A DNA stretch of 64,000 nucleotides, from contig JAUEDM010000004.1 of NCBI GenBank assembly GCA_033439685.1, forward strand, positions 744,001-808,000. The letters run 5' to 3'. The notes under the pieces were generated by a model. It saw nothing but the letters and a program-made list of their open reading frames with translations. It ran no database searches and had not been told where the DNA came from. The DNA is from Apodospora peruviana (Eukaryota; Ascomycota; Sordariomycetes; Sordariales; Lasiosphaeriaceae). A program made the translations under genes and the position numbers. Shown here in pieces: positions 54,523 to 64,000 of this stretch; the first letter of the stretch is position 1; the number at the start of each line of letters is the position of its first letter.

Positions 54523-55530
54523 TCCATCTTTCCAACATTTTCCAATGCGAGCAAGCAAGCAGGCGGGCTGCGGTTGTATATTGTGTGTTTTGCTTTGTTG
54601 GTATTTGCGAGTTTAGTTTTCTGTTTTTTTTTTTTTTTTTCATGGGATTTATGGGTGGATGGGATAAATATTGCGTGAGAGAGACAACAAAATTGTAATA
54701 CATCTTATTGGTGATTGATATTTGACGAAGACTGGATCTTGATTCTCTGTTGTCGTCCATTCTGTGAGCAGTGAACATCATGGACCCCTCCTGGTCAGCT
54801 AGCGTGTCTAACAATGACGACCGAGCACATGCCTGACTGGATCCAATCTCGGGCCGTACTGGACAGCATGACAGACTGTAAAGGCCATATCATCCTTATG
54901 AATAAGGGAGAAATCTCTTCCACTCTCTCATGCCCTCACCAGTTAGAGTCGAAGTCTTGAGGCAGTTAGAAAGTCAAATTGATGACTTTCAGAACAAAGA
55001 ATTAGATCGATACGTTACAAAGACCAATCTCAAGACCTGCTGAGGCTACAGCCGGACTCATTTCCAAGTGGTATTTACTTCGTGAGTTCGCTGTCAAGGG
55101 TGGGACAAACAGGGAGTTGACAAGAAAGTGAGGCAAGGTCTGCTTCTGAGCACTGATTTGCATTTATGTCAGCTTAAGGTGTAATTACATTCTCTTAAAA
55201 CACCTTGTAGCATGAATCGCGGAAAGTTATATTAAAGACGAGCAAGGCGGTGTGCCCGTATGGAGTGCTGGCTGTTGACCCAGGCATTTGGACTGCCTAG
55301 CCCACTTCAGTGCAAGGCCACCGAGAGGCCAGAGTTGAAGCCTTGCATGGTATCATCTAAGACTCATCTTATGAGTATCCAGGCCCTATTGGATCTTACA
55401 TTGAGGCTCTAGGTCTAGTACGAGCTTACTTTTACTCGTTTGGTTTAGCAAGGCCTATTACATTCTAAGCCAGAGTTTAGTCAAGATATCAGCAACCGGG
55501 ACTAGCATTATGCTGATGCTTATGTCTCGT
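54523..55530. other. Gene-poor spacer
   Basis: 3' flank of the GH72 gene with a T-run at about 54625-54640. The rest is AT-rich with no supportable frame. Confidence 0.55.
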
Positions 55531-55704
55531 TCCCAACGGCGGCTTCGCGGCCTGGTCCACTGGCGGCGCCAACCTGACGCAGATTACGAATCCGCTTGCC
55601 GCCTTCAAGTCGAGCATGGGTAACACGTACTACTACAATAACAGCACCTCCGACGTCTGTGATACGGCCGTACAACCGTACAGATGGCAGAGGGGCCGGT
55701 TGAT
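55531..55704 (+). pseudogene. Orphan GC-rich coding fragment
   Basis: About 170 bases with coding-like codon use stand out from AT-rich surroundings. The frame reads VPNGGFAAWSTGGANLTQIT, then NPLAAFKSSMGNTYYYNNST and SDVCD, with two N-glycosylation sequons, so it looks like a piece of an extracellular protein. It is preceded by a stop, has no start codon, and ends at TGA (after GRGRLM-like codons). I do not recognise the parent family. Most likely a fragment of a rearranged gene. Confidence 0.4.
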
Positions 55705-56589
55705 GTGAGATGACATGAGGCCCAGAACGGCGTTGGAGGACCAAACAGAGAGTGTATTGTCCTTGGTTGGAGCGAGAAAGGATGCAATTATGGAGGTGGA
55801 TGTTATTGTTCATAGAGCTGAATCAATCTACAGATCTGCAAGTGGTCGGGATTCATTCAGCCCAGATGTAGGACCTCAATCTCGACAAGAGACAGAGGGT
55901 GTAAAGCCTAGGCACTCTTGGTCAAACCGATCATCGCCTTGTATTAGATATGAGAAACAATGGCTAGCAAGCGAGAAGACTCAGGTTCGGTGCGGCACAT
56001 GATTTCTGAGTGCAACCCCTGACGATATCGTCTGCTATGTTGCCAATTACACACACTGAAATTCCCAGCCGTCGTGGAAATTTAATTAGATTGGGGCTGT
56101 GCTGCATATCTGAGAATGTGGGCAGAGCGGCCCGGCGAAGCTCTAATTCACCGTGACTGTAGCATACTAAACTCCTCACTTCATCCCGCTGGTCTGGTAT
56201 CTAGATCCTTAGGTAGGCAAATGCCGGAGTTTGTGGCGTTGTAGTATATTAATTACCTCCCAATTCTATGATTTTGTTAAGTGATACTTCATAACCAACA
56301 ACCAATTACACAAGCTACTTACCTTTGATCGGTATCACACTGGCAATAATCGAGCAGGAGAACTGAACCGGGAAGCAAGTCTTGGGTCGGGGTAATCCGC
56401 GGACCGCATGCTACCACCCTACTTACCATGATCTTCCCACCGCTCAGCGCTCTGGTTATGGCTCAAACGGTCACTGCAACAGCGTCCCTCCAAGTATGTA
56501 TACACGACTTATTTATAGTTCGTTCAAGCAGGAGATAAAGATGCTTCATGGAGAACCTGGTTCAGTTGCGAGTCCATATCACCATGTGA
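55705..56589. other. Spacer before the membrane-protein gene
   Basis: AT-rich, with no supportable frame. It includes the promoter side of the gene that starts at 56590. Confidence 0.55.
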
Positions 56590-58413
56590 ATGCCTAGGAA
56601 CAAAATCCCAGTCCATTATTTTCGCCACTGTCCCCGTCCCCGCAAGTTGCTCTCATTCATGTCTTCCACTGCAATAAGATCCGCCAAGATGGAGGAAATT
56701 AGGGAAAAGAAACCTCAGGTCACAACTTCCACACAGCAAACAGCCTCGACGAGCTCTGATAATGGACAACAAGAGGATGCCGCCACGGAGACTCCCACTG
56801 CCGTGCGTTTCAAGTTTTCCCACCTGCTGCACTCCTGGGTCGGGATAATCTCGCTGTTCGCCATGATAGCCTGCGCAACGGCGTCTGCCATCGTCATCGC
56901 GGTCTCGCACAACGCCACCATCGACGCCTGGGAGATCCAGCCCGCCGTCCTGCTGGCCATCTTCTCGGCCGTGTCCAACATCGCCTTCACGTCCGCCTTG
57001 GCCACAGGCGTCACCGTCCGCTTCTGGCTCTCTGTGTCCAGGGGTGCGTCACTGTCCCAGCTGCACTACATCTGGGAGCACGGACACGGCAGCGGCTTCT
57101 TTGCCGGCTTGCGCCAGGGGCCCCAGGCACGACGCGTGGTCCTGCTCGCCACCCTGGCCAGCACGATGCAGTTCGTTAGTGGTCCGCTCCTCCAGCGATC
57201 GACCCACCAGATCTCGCAGGACCGCATAACTTCGGAACCGATGGTCCTCGACCTGGCCACCACCATCCCGGACGGCTGGTTGGGCAACATCGACGAGAAT
57301 GGTCTTGTCATCGGCTTTCGGCGCGGGATGGTCCAGACCCAGCGCTGGTGGAAGAACGAGACCATGTACACGCGCAACCAGACTAGCTACTTCTGCGATG
57401 GCGTCTGCGACGGCTACGTGCCCGGCGCCGGCCTGATGCAGACGTGCTGGTCGACGGAGCGGCATCTTGACCTTGCGACGAACGAGACCGACTTCCAGAC
57501 CGTGTTCCTTACCAACACCACACTGCTGTTCAACAACACGGCTACCGCCGCAGGGGAACCCGAGACGCCTATCTTCCGCCTGACGACCGAGTATCTCACC
57601 CACGTGGATGACAAGTGCATGGCCACCATCGTGGTCGACACGTGCGACGTCGTGGCCGCCGTGGTCGAGTACCCCATCACGATCCAAGGGTCCATCGTCT
57701 CGCTCCGGCGTAACGAGCTGACCAGGATGAAGGTCGTGTCCAAATACATTTCCGCCGGCGACCTAAGCAGTGCGCCCGTCGGCGCCGGCGCCGGCCCGCT
57801 GGCAGGCCTCCAGAATTTCGCCGGCGATTACATGCAAGAAAACGCGACAAAGCGGTACAACACGATCCTCAACAGGACTCTGTACTTCGGCCCGGGCTAT
57901 ATGGCGGACCTCTTCTTCCTGCCGGACGCGAACCAGTTCTACAACAGGGACAACACGTCCTTCACGCAGCGCTGCCAGCTGAAATGGACCAGCCCGACCG
58001 AGTACCTGCTCAACGTGCTGCACGAGTGGATGTTCCGCACCGCGCTCAACGTCGGCAGCGGCAACAGCACCGTCATCACCGGCAACGAGACGAGCCAGCG
58101 GCAGGAGCCGCAGCGCTTCGACGCAACGCGGACGGTTCCGGCCATCGTCTTTCGCGCGGACCTGCGGTACCTAGGTGCGGCGATCGCGACCACGGCGTGC
58201 GGGCTCCTGCTTGTCGCGTCGCTCATGTGGGGATGGTGGCGGCTGAATCGGCGGGTGACGCTGAGTCCACTCGAGACGGCGAATGCGTTTGGCGCGCCCG
58301 TGTTGAGACATGTCGAGCCGGATGCGAATATTAACCAGATACTGAAAAAGGCGAGGGATGTGGAGTTTAGGGCGGCGTCGTCGAGACCGGTTGTTAGTCG
58401 GGTTACCTTGTAG
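56590..58413 (+). CDS. Large N-glycosylated fungal membrane protein, function unknown
   Basis: A 607-codon single exon. Two N-terminal helices (WVGIISLFAMIACATASAIV and AVLLAIFSAVSNIAFTSALA) are followed by a possible third (VVLLATLASTMQFVSGPLL). A large extracellular-type domain of about 330 residues has many NxS/T sequons and conserved-looking cysteines (YFCDGVCDGYVPG, MQTCW). One final helix (LGAAIATTACGLLLVASLMW) and a short cytosolic tail end the protein. This architecture is a common, uncharacterised family in ascomycetes, as I recall (DUF3176-like, not certain). The start could be the first ATG, or those at codon 24 (MSSTAIRS) or 34 (MEEIREKK); the first 33 residues look unlike the rest. 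Confidence 0.75.
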   Translation: MPRNKIPVHYFRHCPRPRKLLSFMSSTAIRSAKMEEIREKKPQVTTSTQQTASTSSDNGQQEDAATETPTAVRFKFSHLLHSWVGIISLFAMIACATASAIVIAVSHNATIDAWEIQPAVLLAIFSAVSNIAFTSALATGVTVRFWLSVSRGASLSQLHYIWEHGHGSGFFAGLRQGPQARRVVLLATLASTMQFVSGPLLQRSTHQISQDRITSEPMVLDLATTIPDGWLGNIDENGLVIGFRRGMVQTQRWWKNETMYTRNQTSYFCDGVCDGYVPGAGLMQTCWSTERHLDLATNETDFQTVFLTNTTLLFNNTATAAGEPETPIFRLTTEYLTHVDDKCMATIVVDTCDVVAAVVEYPITIQGSIVSLRRNELTRMKVVSKYISAGDLSSAPVGAGAGPLAGLQNFAGDYMQENATKRYNTILNRTLYFGPGYMADLFFLPDANQFYNRDNTSFTQRCQLKWTSPTEYLLNVLHEWMFRTALNVGSGNSTVITGNETSQRQEPQRFDATRTVPAIVFRADLRYLGAAIATTACGLLLVASLMWGWWRLNRRVTLSPLETANAFGAPVLRHVEPDANINQILKKARDVEFRAASSRPVVSRVTL

Positions 58414-58544
58414 AGTACGGGGATTACGGTATGCAGTATAGCCCTGGTCGGAGATAGCGGAATAGGCCGAAGATGTGGGTGGAAGCGGTTCGGCGATTAA
58501 CGGTCTTTTGAAGTGGTACAAACAGGAAATAACAACTCCAAAAT

Positions 58545-58569
58545 CCCCCCCTCCCCCCCCCCCCCCCCC
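58545..58569. repeat. Long C-homopolymer
   Basis: Seven C, one T, then seventeen C, closely followed by an A-run (58575-58584). It sits between the membrane-protein gene and the SDR gene. Confidence 0.9.
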
Positions 58570-58672
58570 GGCCCAAAAAAAAAAGAGAACTTTGGCATAC
58601 GTGTGACGTATCTGCACGAATCCGGCAAGATATACACAAACACAGAAAAGTATTTATAACCTTGAGATCCTA

Positions 58673-58718
58673 ACATGAAAGGGGGGTTAGAATCCACATG
58701 AAAAGGGGGTTAGAATCC
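58673..58718. repeat. 23-bp tandem duplication
   Basis: The unit begins acatgaaa, runs into a G tract and ends ttagaatcc; it occurs at 58673-58695 and 58696-58718 with one A/G difference at the A-tract/G-tract boundary. It ends 85 bases before the SDR start codon, so it lies in the promoter or leader. Confidence 0.85.
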
Positions 58719-58803
58719 GTCCAGTTTTATCAACAATTGAACTACCCTTGGGACTCTTAGAAAGAATCCAGCAATCAAATTTCAGAAGCTACGTAATAAA
58801 ATC

Positions 58804-59651
58804 ATGCCCAATCTCCAAGGAAAAGTCGCAATCGTCACAGGCGCCTCAAGAGGGCTTGGCGCCGGCATGGCTCTCGAGCTTGCCTCAAACGGAGCATCTG
58901 TAAGTCACCCACCCACGTCAAGTACCTATTTTTCCTTTCAAATCACTCACTAACACACCCTCAACTGGATTAGGTAATGCTCACCTACACCTCCGACTCC
59001 AGCACACCCCTGATCAACGACCTCATCACCAAAATCTTGCATCTCTCCCCAAAAGTCAAAGTCTCATCCTGCAAAGCCGACCTCTCCACCTCGTCCGCAC
59101 CCTCTGCAATCCTTTCCGCCCTGGACAGCTGGCTCGGCCCCTCCGCGCACGTCGATATCCTGGTCAACAATGCTGCGGTGGAGGTCATCAACCCTCTGTC
59201 CGCTCTCTCCGTGGCAGACTACACCAAAGTCTTCGACCTCAACATCCGAGGTCCCATTCTGCTCACGCAAGCCCTCCTCCCGCGCCTCAACCCGGCCGGC
59301 CACAACCGGATCATCAACATCGGGTCCGTGGCCGCGCGGTGCGGCATGCCGTCGCTCAGTCTCTACTGCGCGTCCAAAGCCGCGCTGGAGGGTCTCACGC
59401 GGTGCTGGGCGGCCGAATTGGGCAAAGACGGGACGACGGTCAACCAAATCAACCCCGGCCCCGTACAGAGCGAGATGCTGGATAATATACCGAAGGGCAT
59501 TGTTGATGGCCAGAAAGCCCGCACGCTCGTGCAGAATAGGCTGGGGACGGTCGAGGAGGTTGCGAGGATTGTGGCCTGGCTGGCGAGTCCCGAGGCGTCG
59601 TGGGTCAGTGGGCAGGTGGTTTCTGCTAGTGGTGGGTTGGAGCTTTATTAG
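58804..59651 (+). CDS. Short-chain dehydrogenase/reductase
   Basis: A classical SDR of 257 residues, NAD(P)H-dependent oxidoreductase, substrate unknown. Exons 58804-58899 and 58974-59651. The cofactor motif TGASRGLG is at residues 12-19, the NNAA structural motif at 97-100, and the catalytic S150-Y163-x3-K167 in NIGSVAARCGMPSLSLYCAS followed by K. The C-terminal segment (PGPVQSEML, SWVSGQVVSASGGL) resembles 3-oxoacyl-ACP-reductase-like and sorbose-reductase-like SDRs. The Arg in TGASRGLG can favour NADPH but this is weak evidence. The start at 58804 gives the usual short N-terminus before the first Rossmann strand. Confidence 0.92.
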
Positions 59652-59740
59652 TAGGAATGTCGGAGTGGCATCAGGATGCCGAGTGTCCCATAGTTCCAGT
59701 CACGTACGCTGCATTTGTGAATCACTTGCGTCTTGCCAAC

Positions 59741-59741
<1 letters not shown>

Positions 59742-59777
<36 letters not shown>
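59742..59777. repeat. 36-base A-homopolymer
   Basis: An uninterrupted run of 36 A residues, 90 bases past the SDR stop codon and 65 bases before the end of a decayed minus-strand gene. Its length is exceptional for this window. Confidence 0.9.
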
Positions 59778-59779
<2 letters not shown>

Positions 59780-59842
59780 TTGATACGAATGTACCTGTAC
59801 CTATCAAAAATGCAAAGCGCAACCCACTTATGACTCCCGTCT

Positions 59843-60490
59843 TTACTGTGCCCACCTAGGTAACGATCCTAGATAGGTTATCCTGCTCAACTTCCCATCA
59901 GCCCACCTCTCAGGTTTCCTGTGCTTCATTTCCCAACGGCCACCACGATACAACAGCTTGCGAGCTAGTGCGGCCACCTCTTCGTCTTTCAGACGCTTTA
60001 GCCCGTGTTCGGTCTCGAAGTTACGCAAACCCTCGGCGAACTTGTCCCGGGCTTGGGTTACCCAACAGTGCTTAGAAATCTGAACGGTTGATGTTAGATC
60101 GGCATGGTACTGGTGTGATGTGCCCCAGTATGGGTTCAAGTTGTGTCTCTGGGTATGGAGGTGAAGCATTGCTTACCTTGTTTGCGCCGGGGGCCGGCGC
60201 TGCTATGTCGAAGCCTGGTTGGCTTCGCGTGTCGAGACCTGGCTATGGTACGACTCAGCATACGAAGCTGCGCCACTGGACGACTCGTAGTCCTCGTCCA
60301 CCGACATTGGCGATTAGGATGTTCGGCGACTGGGTGGCCCAGTTGTCGGCCCTTGGCCACTGGGTCCGGCCGTCGCCATAGGGTGACTGGACGACTCGAG
60401 CCTCTTTTGTCTAGGCTTTCTGTGACTGGTGCTACTGGTCGAACGACTCGATGATGGGGAGTCGCGTCGACGTTTGTCGTGTCCGGACAT
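59843..60490 (-). pseudogene. Decayed hypothetical gene
   Basis: The minus strand reads MSGHDKRRRDSPSSSRSTSS from 60490, a Ser/Arg-rich beginning, until a TAA at 60314-60316. The frame then continues plausibly (SVDEDYESSSGAASYAESYH) to a TAG just before DIAAPAPGANK, which is in another frame. Good splice sites (gtaagc...cag; intron 60080-60176) join GANK to ISKHCWVTQARDKFAEGLRN and KDEEVAALARKLLYRGGRWE. One stop and one frameshift therefore interrupt an otherwise coherent gene. I do not recognise the family. If the TAA is read as the end, only a 61-residue peptide would be made. Confidence 0.5.
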
Positions 60491-62177
60491 TTTGTCGGCG
60501 GGACTTGTGTTGTGCGTGGGTAGACTGAGTGTTCACGTGGAGTGAATATTGTATTGCAATGAACATTGATGGTAAAGATGTCTGCTGGGATTCTTAAGAT
60601 GCGAAAGAGAGCCGGCGCTGTGTGGGTTTAAGTACACGACAAACCCGCGAATCTGGGCCCTTGTGGTGGATCACCGGTGTTGCAGCAGCTACCGTTGAAT
60701 CAGATTTGTTCACGGGGATCGTATATCAGACTAAGATCCAAGATCTGTCAGGTTCCGATGGCTATCTGGGGACCTTGCAGGCTGCTCAGGAGGACTTAAA
60801 TGACGAAATATAGGGCGACTGAACGTTCGGTAGATGGGTCAGTATTTCTCATTGCTTGATATCGGAAAGAAATATAAGTACGGAGATGGCAGCGACATCG
60901 CACGTCATCATGGTCATTGTTATTATTATCTCGTCTATCTTGCCCTCAAGAGCTCACCCTGGCCAGCCCGCACTTTGTCACCGACTCACGTTGGCAGAGA
61001 CATCGGACGGCCTCGTCATCTATCCCCGGATCATTCACATAACCGTCAATCTAGGTAATCCCGAATATCTTCCAGTGGTTCAAAATATCCCTCGCCCCTA
61101 CTCATTTACACCTTCTGCTTGGATCAAACTCCCTTACCAGGTTGGCACTACACCTTTACCGGGATTTAAACCCTCAGTCCGATTAGTTTGCAACGCCTTT
61201 TCTGGGCAAGAAAACACCGAGTTTCTGAAACATAACCTGCTTTTTATTGTAGCTAAACGCATATTTCGATCCGGCAATAGGTACCTGAGTACCTATATAT
61301 TATTCCTTTTGGCTGGTAACGTACGGTATGGTAATGAGTCACTTCTTCACTTTCCTTCTTGGCAGTGTAACCAGTTCCAAACCACCCAGATGTCGTCTCC
61401 TCATCTAAAATAGTGATACAGGTTAGCAACGGCCATTGGCGGCCTAGTGGCATGGAAAGGGGGATGAAAATGAAGCCCCGGAGGCACCGATCGACGGCAG
61501 ATGCGTGGGCGAGAATCGGACGAACAGCCGTCAAGGTCCACGGACCGTTGAGATCGGGCGGCCAACAGGGTTCACAAATTGTTGAGGCCCTTGGGATAAA
61601 GTGCGGAAAGGGGCCGAAAGGCCACGGAATGACAGCGTGCACAGAATGGGGGTTTCGACAGCTGGGGACAGTTGTCTTGGATGAGTGGATGGGTGCTCAG
61701 CCTAGCAGTTGGGTGATTTGGTCACAGCATTGGCAATACATGGAAGGTGAGGCAACTCGGATCTCTGGGTTGTCACGACCAAGTCAATGGCCCACCGACA
61801 AGTTATTTGCCATCTCTGACCATTTGCTTCCACTTAACGGAACTTAAATAGGGGTTCATGTTCTTGCCCCAAACCCTACCGTGTTTTCAACTCTCCTTTC
61901 CACAAACGGACAACGCCTACTTCGTGTCGCGAACATCATCTTGCTGCCGAAGCCGGCAACAAAGCAACACTTGACATCGAGCATCACTCGGCGCAGCAAA
62001 ACATACACAACAACGCACAGAACCGAGCATACGCACACGGACAGCAATACAATGCCGCAAGAATCAACACGGGCAAGATCCAGCCTGATACCTTACCTGC
62101 GTAGATAAGCACGTTCACATATGTGGCCATCACCACCCTTTTGCTTCTGGTGAACAGTTGTCGCTGACAATCTCTAC
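60491..62177. other. Gene-poor spacer with one copy of a diverged repeat
   Basis: No confident gene. A frame from 60886 begins with a signal-peptide-like stretch (HVIMVIVIIISSILPSRAHP) but its C-terminal part overlaps the repeat copy at 61110-61287, so coding is doubtful. The last 300 bases form the promoter and leader of the Cys/His gene, including a small upstream frame at 62051-62104. Confidence 0.5.
61110..61287 (+). repeat. Diverged dispersed repeat, copy 1
   Basis: It shares, in the same orientation and order, several blocks with 63177-63353: tacacct..., ctgggcaagaaaa, a run ending atgtag/ttgtag, and the block around acgcatattNcgatc. The less AT-rich of the two copies. No terminal repeats or coding content were recognised, so the class of element is unknown. 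Confidence 0.6.
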
Positions 62178-62708
62178 ATGAAGCAGCGGACCGGCCAACA
62201 GGCATCTCGTGCCAATACGACGGGATCCTCATCAAGTGCCAAAAACTGCGATCACAAAGAAGAGGTCAACATCGCGAATATCAGGCCGTGCAGCGATCCA
62301 AGCAGCCACGGCGGTATCCTTCACACTAAACGCGACCATTTGTACCGGTTGAGAACGTTTTTGTCCCGAGTGCGCGAAGGCGAAGGCATGGGCCCCAAGC
62401 CCTTCCTGAAGACAAAGATACTCCTAAGGCTGAAGTCCACGCATACTACAACGTCAGTACTTGGCACCTTGATCATCTCCCGGGGCTATCGCTGACCGGT
62501 GAACAGATCGAGAAAGCCCGCAAACACCATGTGTGAGTTCACCGCCATCACGAACAAATGCCCCGTATGTGAGGAGGAGGAAAAAAGGGATATCAAGGAC
62601 CTCGAGCCATGTGGCCACCCGCCGTCGCATAATGGTATCATGGGGGCAAAGCCTCGGAGGCATAGGGTCACGGAAGAGAAGTGTGATAAGTGCAAGGGTG
62701 GTTCTTGA
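62178..62708 (+). CDS. Small Cys/His protein with an internally duplicated motif
   Basis: Two exons, 62178-62452 and 62507-62708 (gtcagt...cag), give 158 residues. The C-terminal part has C101, C110-x2-C113, C127-x-H129, H133, C151-x2-C154, a plausible zinc-binding arrangement. The motif P-C-x2-P-x-S-H-x-G-I occurs at 126-136 and again at 37-47; in both copies another cysteine lies 14 residues before the motif Cys (C24/C38 and C113/C127). The first copy lacks the CxxC pairs. A basic region (residues 50-95) links the two. There is no signal peptide. Such short Cys-rich proteins are common in sordariomycetes but I cannot name a family. The start at 62178 is the first ATG in frame; a leader frame lies upstream. 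Confidence 0.6.
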
Positions 62709-64000
62709 CTGGTGCTAGCGAGTCACGACGGGATCTTTGTTAAGACGGGCGTGATTGATGGGAAGATGGGTTGTTATTGGCTTATGGGAATGGGAGTGAA
62801 GCATCGCGTTGCAGGTTTTTCTGTCCATCTGATGGACAGTGGGAAATTGAGTGGAGGGTGAGTTGTCAGCGTTGATCTTTTTTGCCTTTTTTGGGGTATT
62901 TCTTGCAAGTACACCATAACTTACCTTGATTCTTTCTGCCCTGTGGTCTTTCCAGTGAACTCGGTTGGCCTGAGGCGTTGGAAGGCACAAGCGGTGAACG
63001 CAATACGACAACCACAATTGGGCAAGACGGACATTGTAAGAAGTAAACCGCGGAAACTGGGTAGTAAGAGCGCACCAGTGCCATGGCAGCCACAAATACT
63101 GGATAGCTTGAATGCATAACGGGTTTAGAAGTCTCTGGGTTTCTGATTTATAAGGGTGCTGCAGCCCTAACGAGGGGGTTGCTTGTCCTTTCCCATACCT
63201 GACTGGGTCATATAATCCTACACCTCTGCCTAGGATTCATAATCTTAATATAATTACATTAAAAGATCCTGCTCTGGGCAAGAAAATACTATGCGTTTGA
63301 TGCATAATCTGATCTTTAATGTAGTTAGACGCATATTACGATCTCGCCAGTAACATGCCGCCTGTCCCGCACCAAGGCTTGTTAATACCGGCAGAGGTGT
63401 ATAAAAAACACATCGTGGTATGGAGTATGCTCAGAAATACAACTTGCTTATTAAAAATACCGAGACTTAACAAATCATTAAAAGGGCCTATGGATACGGA
63501 AAGACACTTGCAAAGAATGGCAAATGGCGTACATTTGTTAGCTGAGTTGCCCCTTATCAAAGAAAAGAAACTGATATATTCTCATTATGGATCATTTCGC
63601 AGTTATGATAGGTATGTCCTACAACTCAGCTCCCGAAGTCGATCGGTTACATGACCAACCTCTCGGTACCGAGGGGCTCCAACCCGACTGGCAGAACTAG
63701 CATAACAGAGGCAGTGACGGGCCAATATCGGTGACCACTATGCACCGTTCATGCACGCAGGATGCTCCTGTGCCGTGTCTGACGTGTATTTTCCAATCTT
63801 TGGCTCCCTCACTGTCGTGCCCAGCGCCGAGCGGCTGTTATCGCACGAATACCCGTCCCAGAGAGCTAGACACGGGTAAACGCCAAGATGCTTAGGACAT
63901 GGTTTTATAACAGAAACACGTACGCACACACTTGACAGTGCATAGAGACTGACGGTGGACTATATTCTTCCTCACTTACCGCATCTTCCCCAACGGGCTG
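62709..64000. other. Spacer to the right edge of the window
   Basis: No confident gene. It holds the second copy of the diverged repeat. Frames at 62715-63117 (minus) and 63355-63654 (plus) show no recognisable content. Any gene reaching in from beyond 64000 could not be seen. Confidence 0.55.
63177..63353 (+). repeat. Diverged dispersed repeat, copy 2
   Basis: Aligns to 61110-61287 in the same orientation (ctgggcaagaaaa at 63275-63287; agacgcatattacgatc at 63327-63343). Many differences are T or A here against C or G in copy 1, giving an AT-richer copy. Confidence 0.6.

Noticed and set aside
60886..61413. Secreted small protein starting MAATSHVIMV
   Set aside because: The signal-like N-terminus is attractive, but the frame overlaps the diverged repeat and has no coding bias.

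Overview
The window looks like nuclear DNA of a filamentous ascomycete, most likely a sordariomycete (Sordariales or a close relative). Protein genes are interrupted by short introns of roughly 45-100 bases with GTNNGT donors, CTAAC-like branch points and YAG acceptors. Coding stretches are GC-rich at third positions and the spacers are pyrimidine-rich. The gene content (mannitol-1-phosphate dehydrogenase, GH72 glucanosyltransferases, a GH28 enzyme, an augmin subunit, a NACHT-type N-terminal relic) is fungal. No tRNA, rRNA, CRISPR array or complete transposon was found by eye.

Layout. 1-7.0 kb: a decayed exon of a VOC (vicinal oxygen chelate) dioxygenase-like gene at the left edge, then about 6.6 kb without a supportable gene. 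7.0-19 kb: housekeeping block with mannitol-1-phosphate 5-dehydrogenase, coatomer beta'-COP (11 exons, one GC-AG intron), a SEC14/CRAL-TRIO protein, an MDP-1-type HAD phosphatase on the minus strand, and an intact VOC extradiol-dioxygenase-like protein related to the relic at the left edge. 19-23 kb: a broken amino-acid permease joined head-on to part of an unrelated membrane-protein gene, then a GH72 cell-wall enzyme on the minus strand. 25.9-37 kb: an RRM-like lineage-specific protein, a HAUS6-like augmin subunit, mitochondrial bS21m, an RBM25/PWI splicing factor and a peroxisomal enoyl-CoA hydratase ending in SKL. 37.5-40 kb: a secreted GH28 pectinase with CreA-like sites upstream and a small GPI-anchored protein. 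40-48 kb: gene-poor, with a decayed DUF7708 (NLR-type N-terminal) gene, a weak hypothetical gene and a GNAT acetyltransferase. 48-59.7 kb: an unusual zinc-cluster protein, a second GH72 enzyme with an X8 module, a large glycosylated membrane protein and a short-chain dehydrogenase. 59.7-64 kb: a decayed gene, a diverged two-copy repeat with a RIP-like bias, and a small Cys/His protein with an internally duplicated motif.

How the genes relate. There is no obvious biosynthetic cluster. The recurring themes are cell-wall and secretory work (beta'-COP, SEC14, two GH72 enzymes, a GPI protein, GH28) and mRNA splicing or division functions (RBM25-like, HAUS6-like). Between these lie spacers that hold relics: a VOC fragment, a permease chimera, an NLR-type N-terminus and an orphan domain fragment. 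The most original observations are the permease chimera with a single nonsense codon, the duplicated PCxxPxSHxGI Cys/His protein at the right end, and the diverged repeat pair around 61.2 and 63.3 kb. All gene models are manual readings of splice signals and reading frames, and all family names come from recalled family features, not from a database search.
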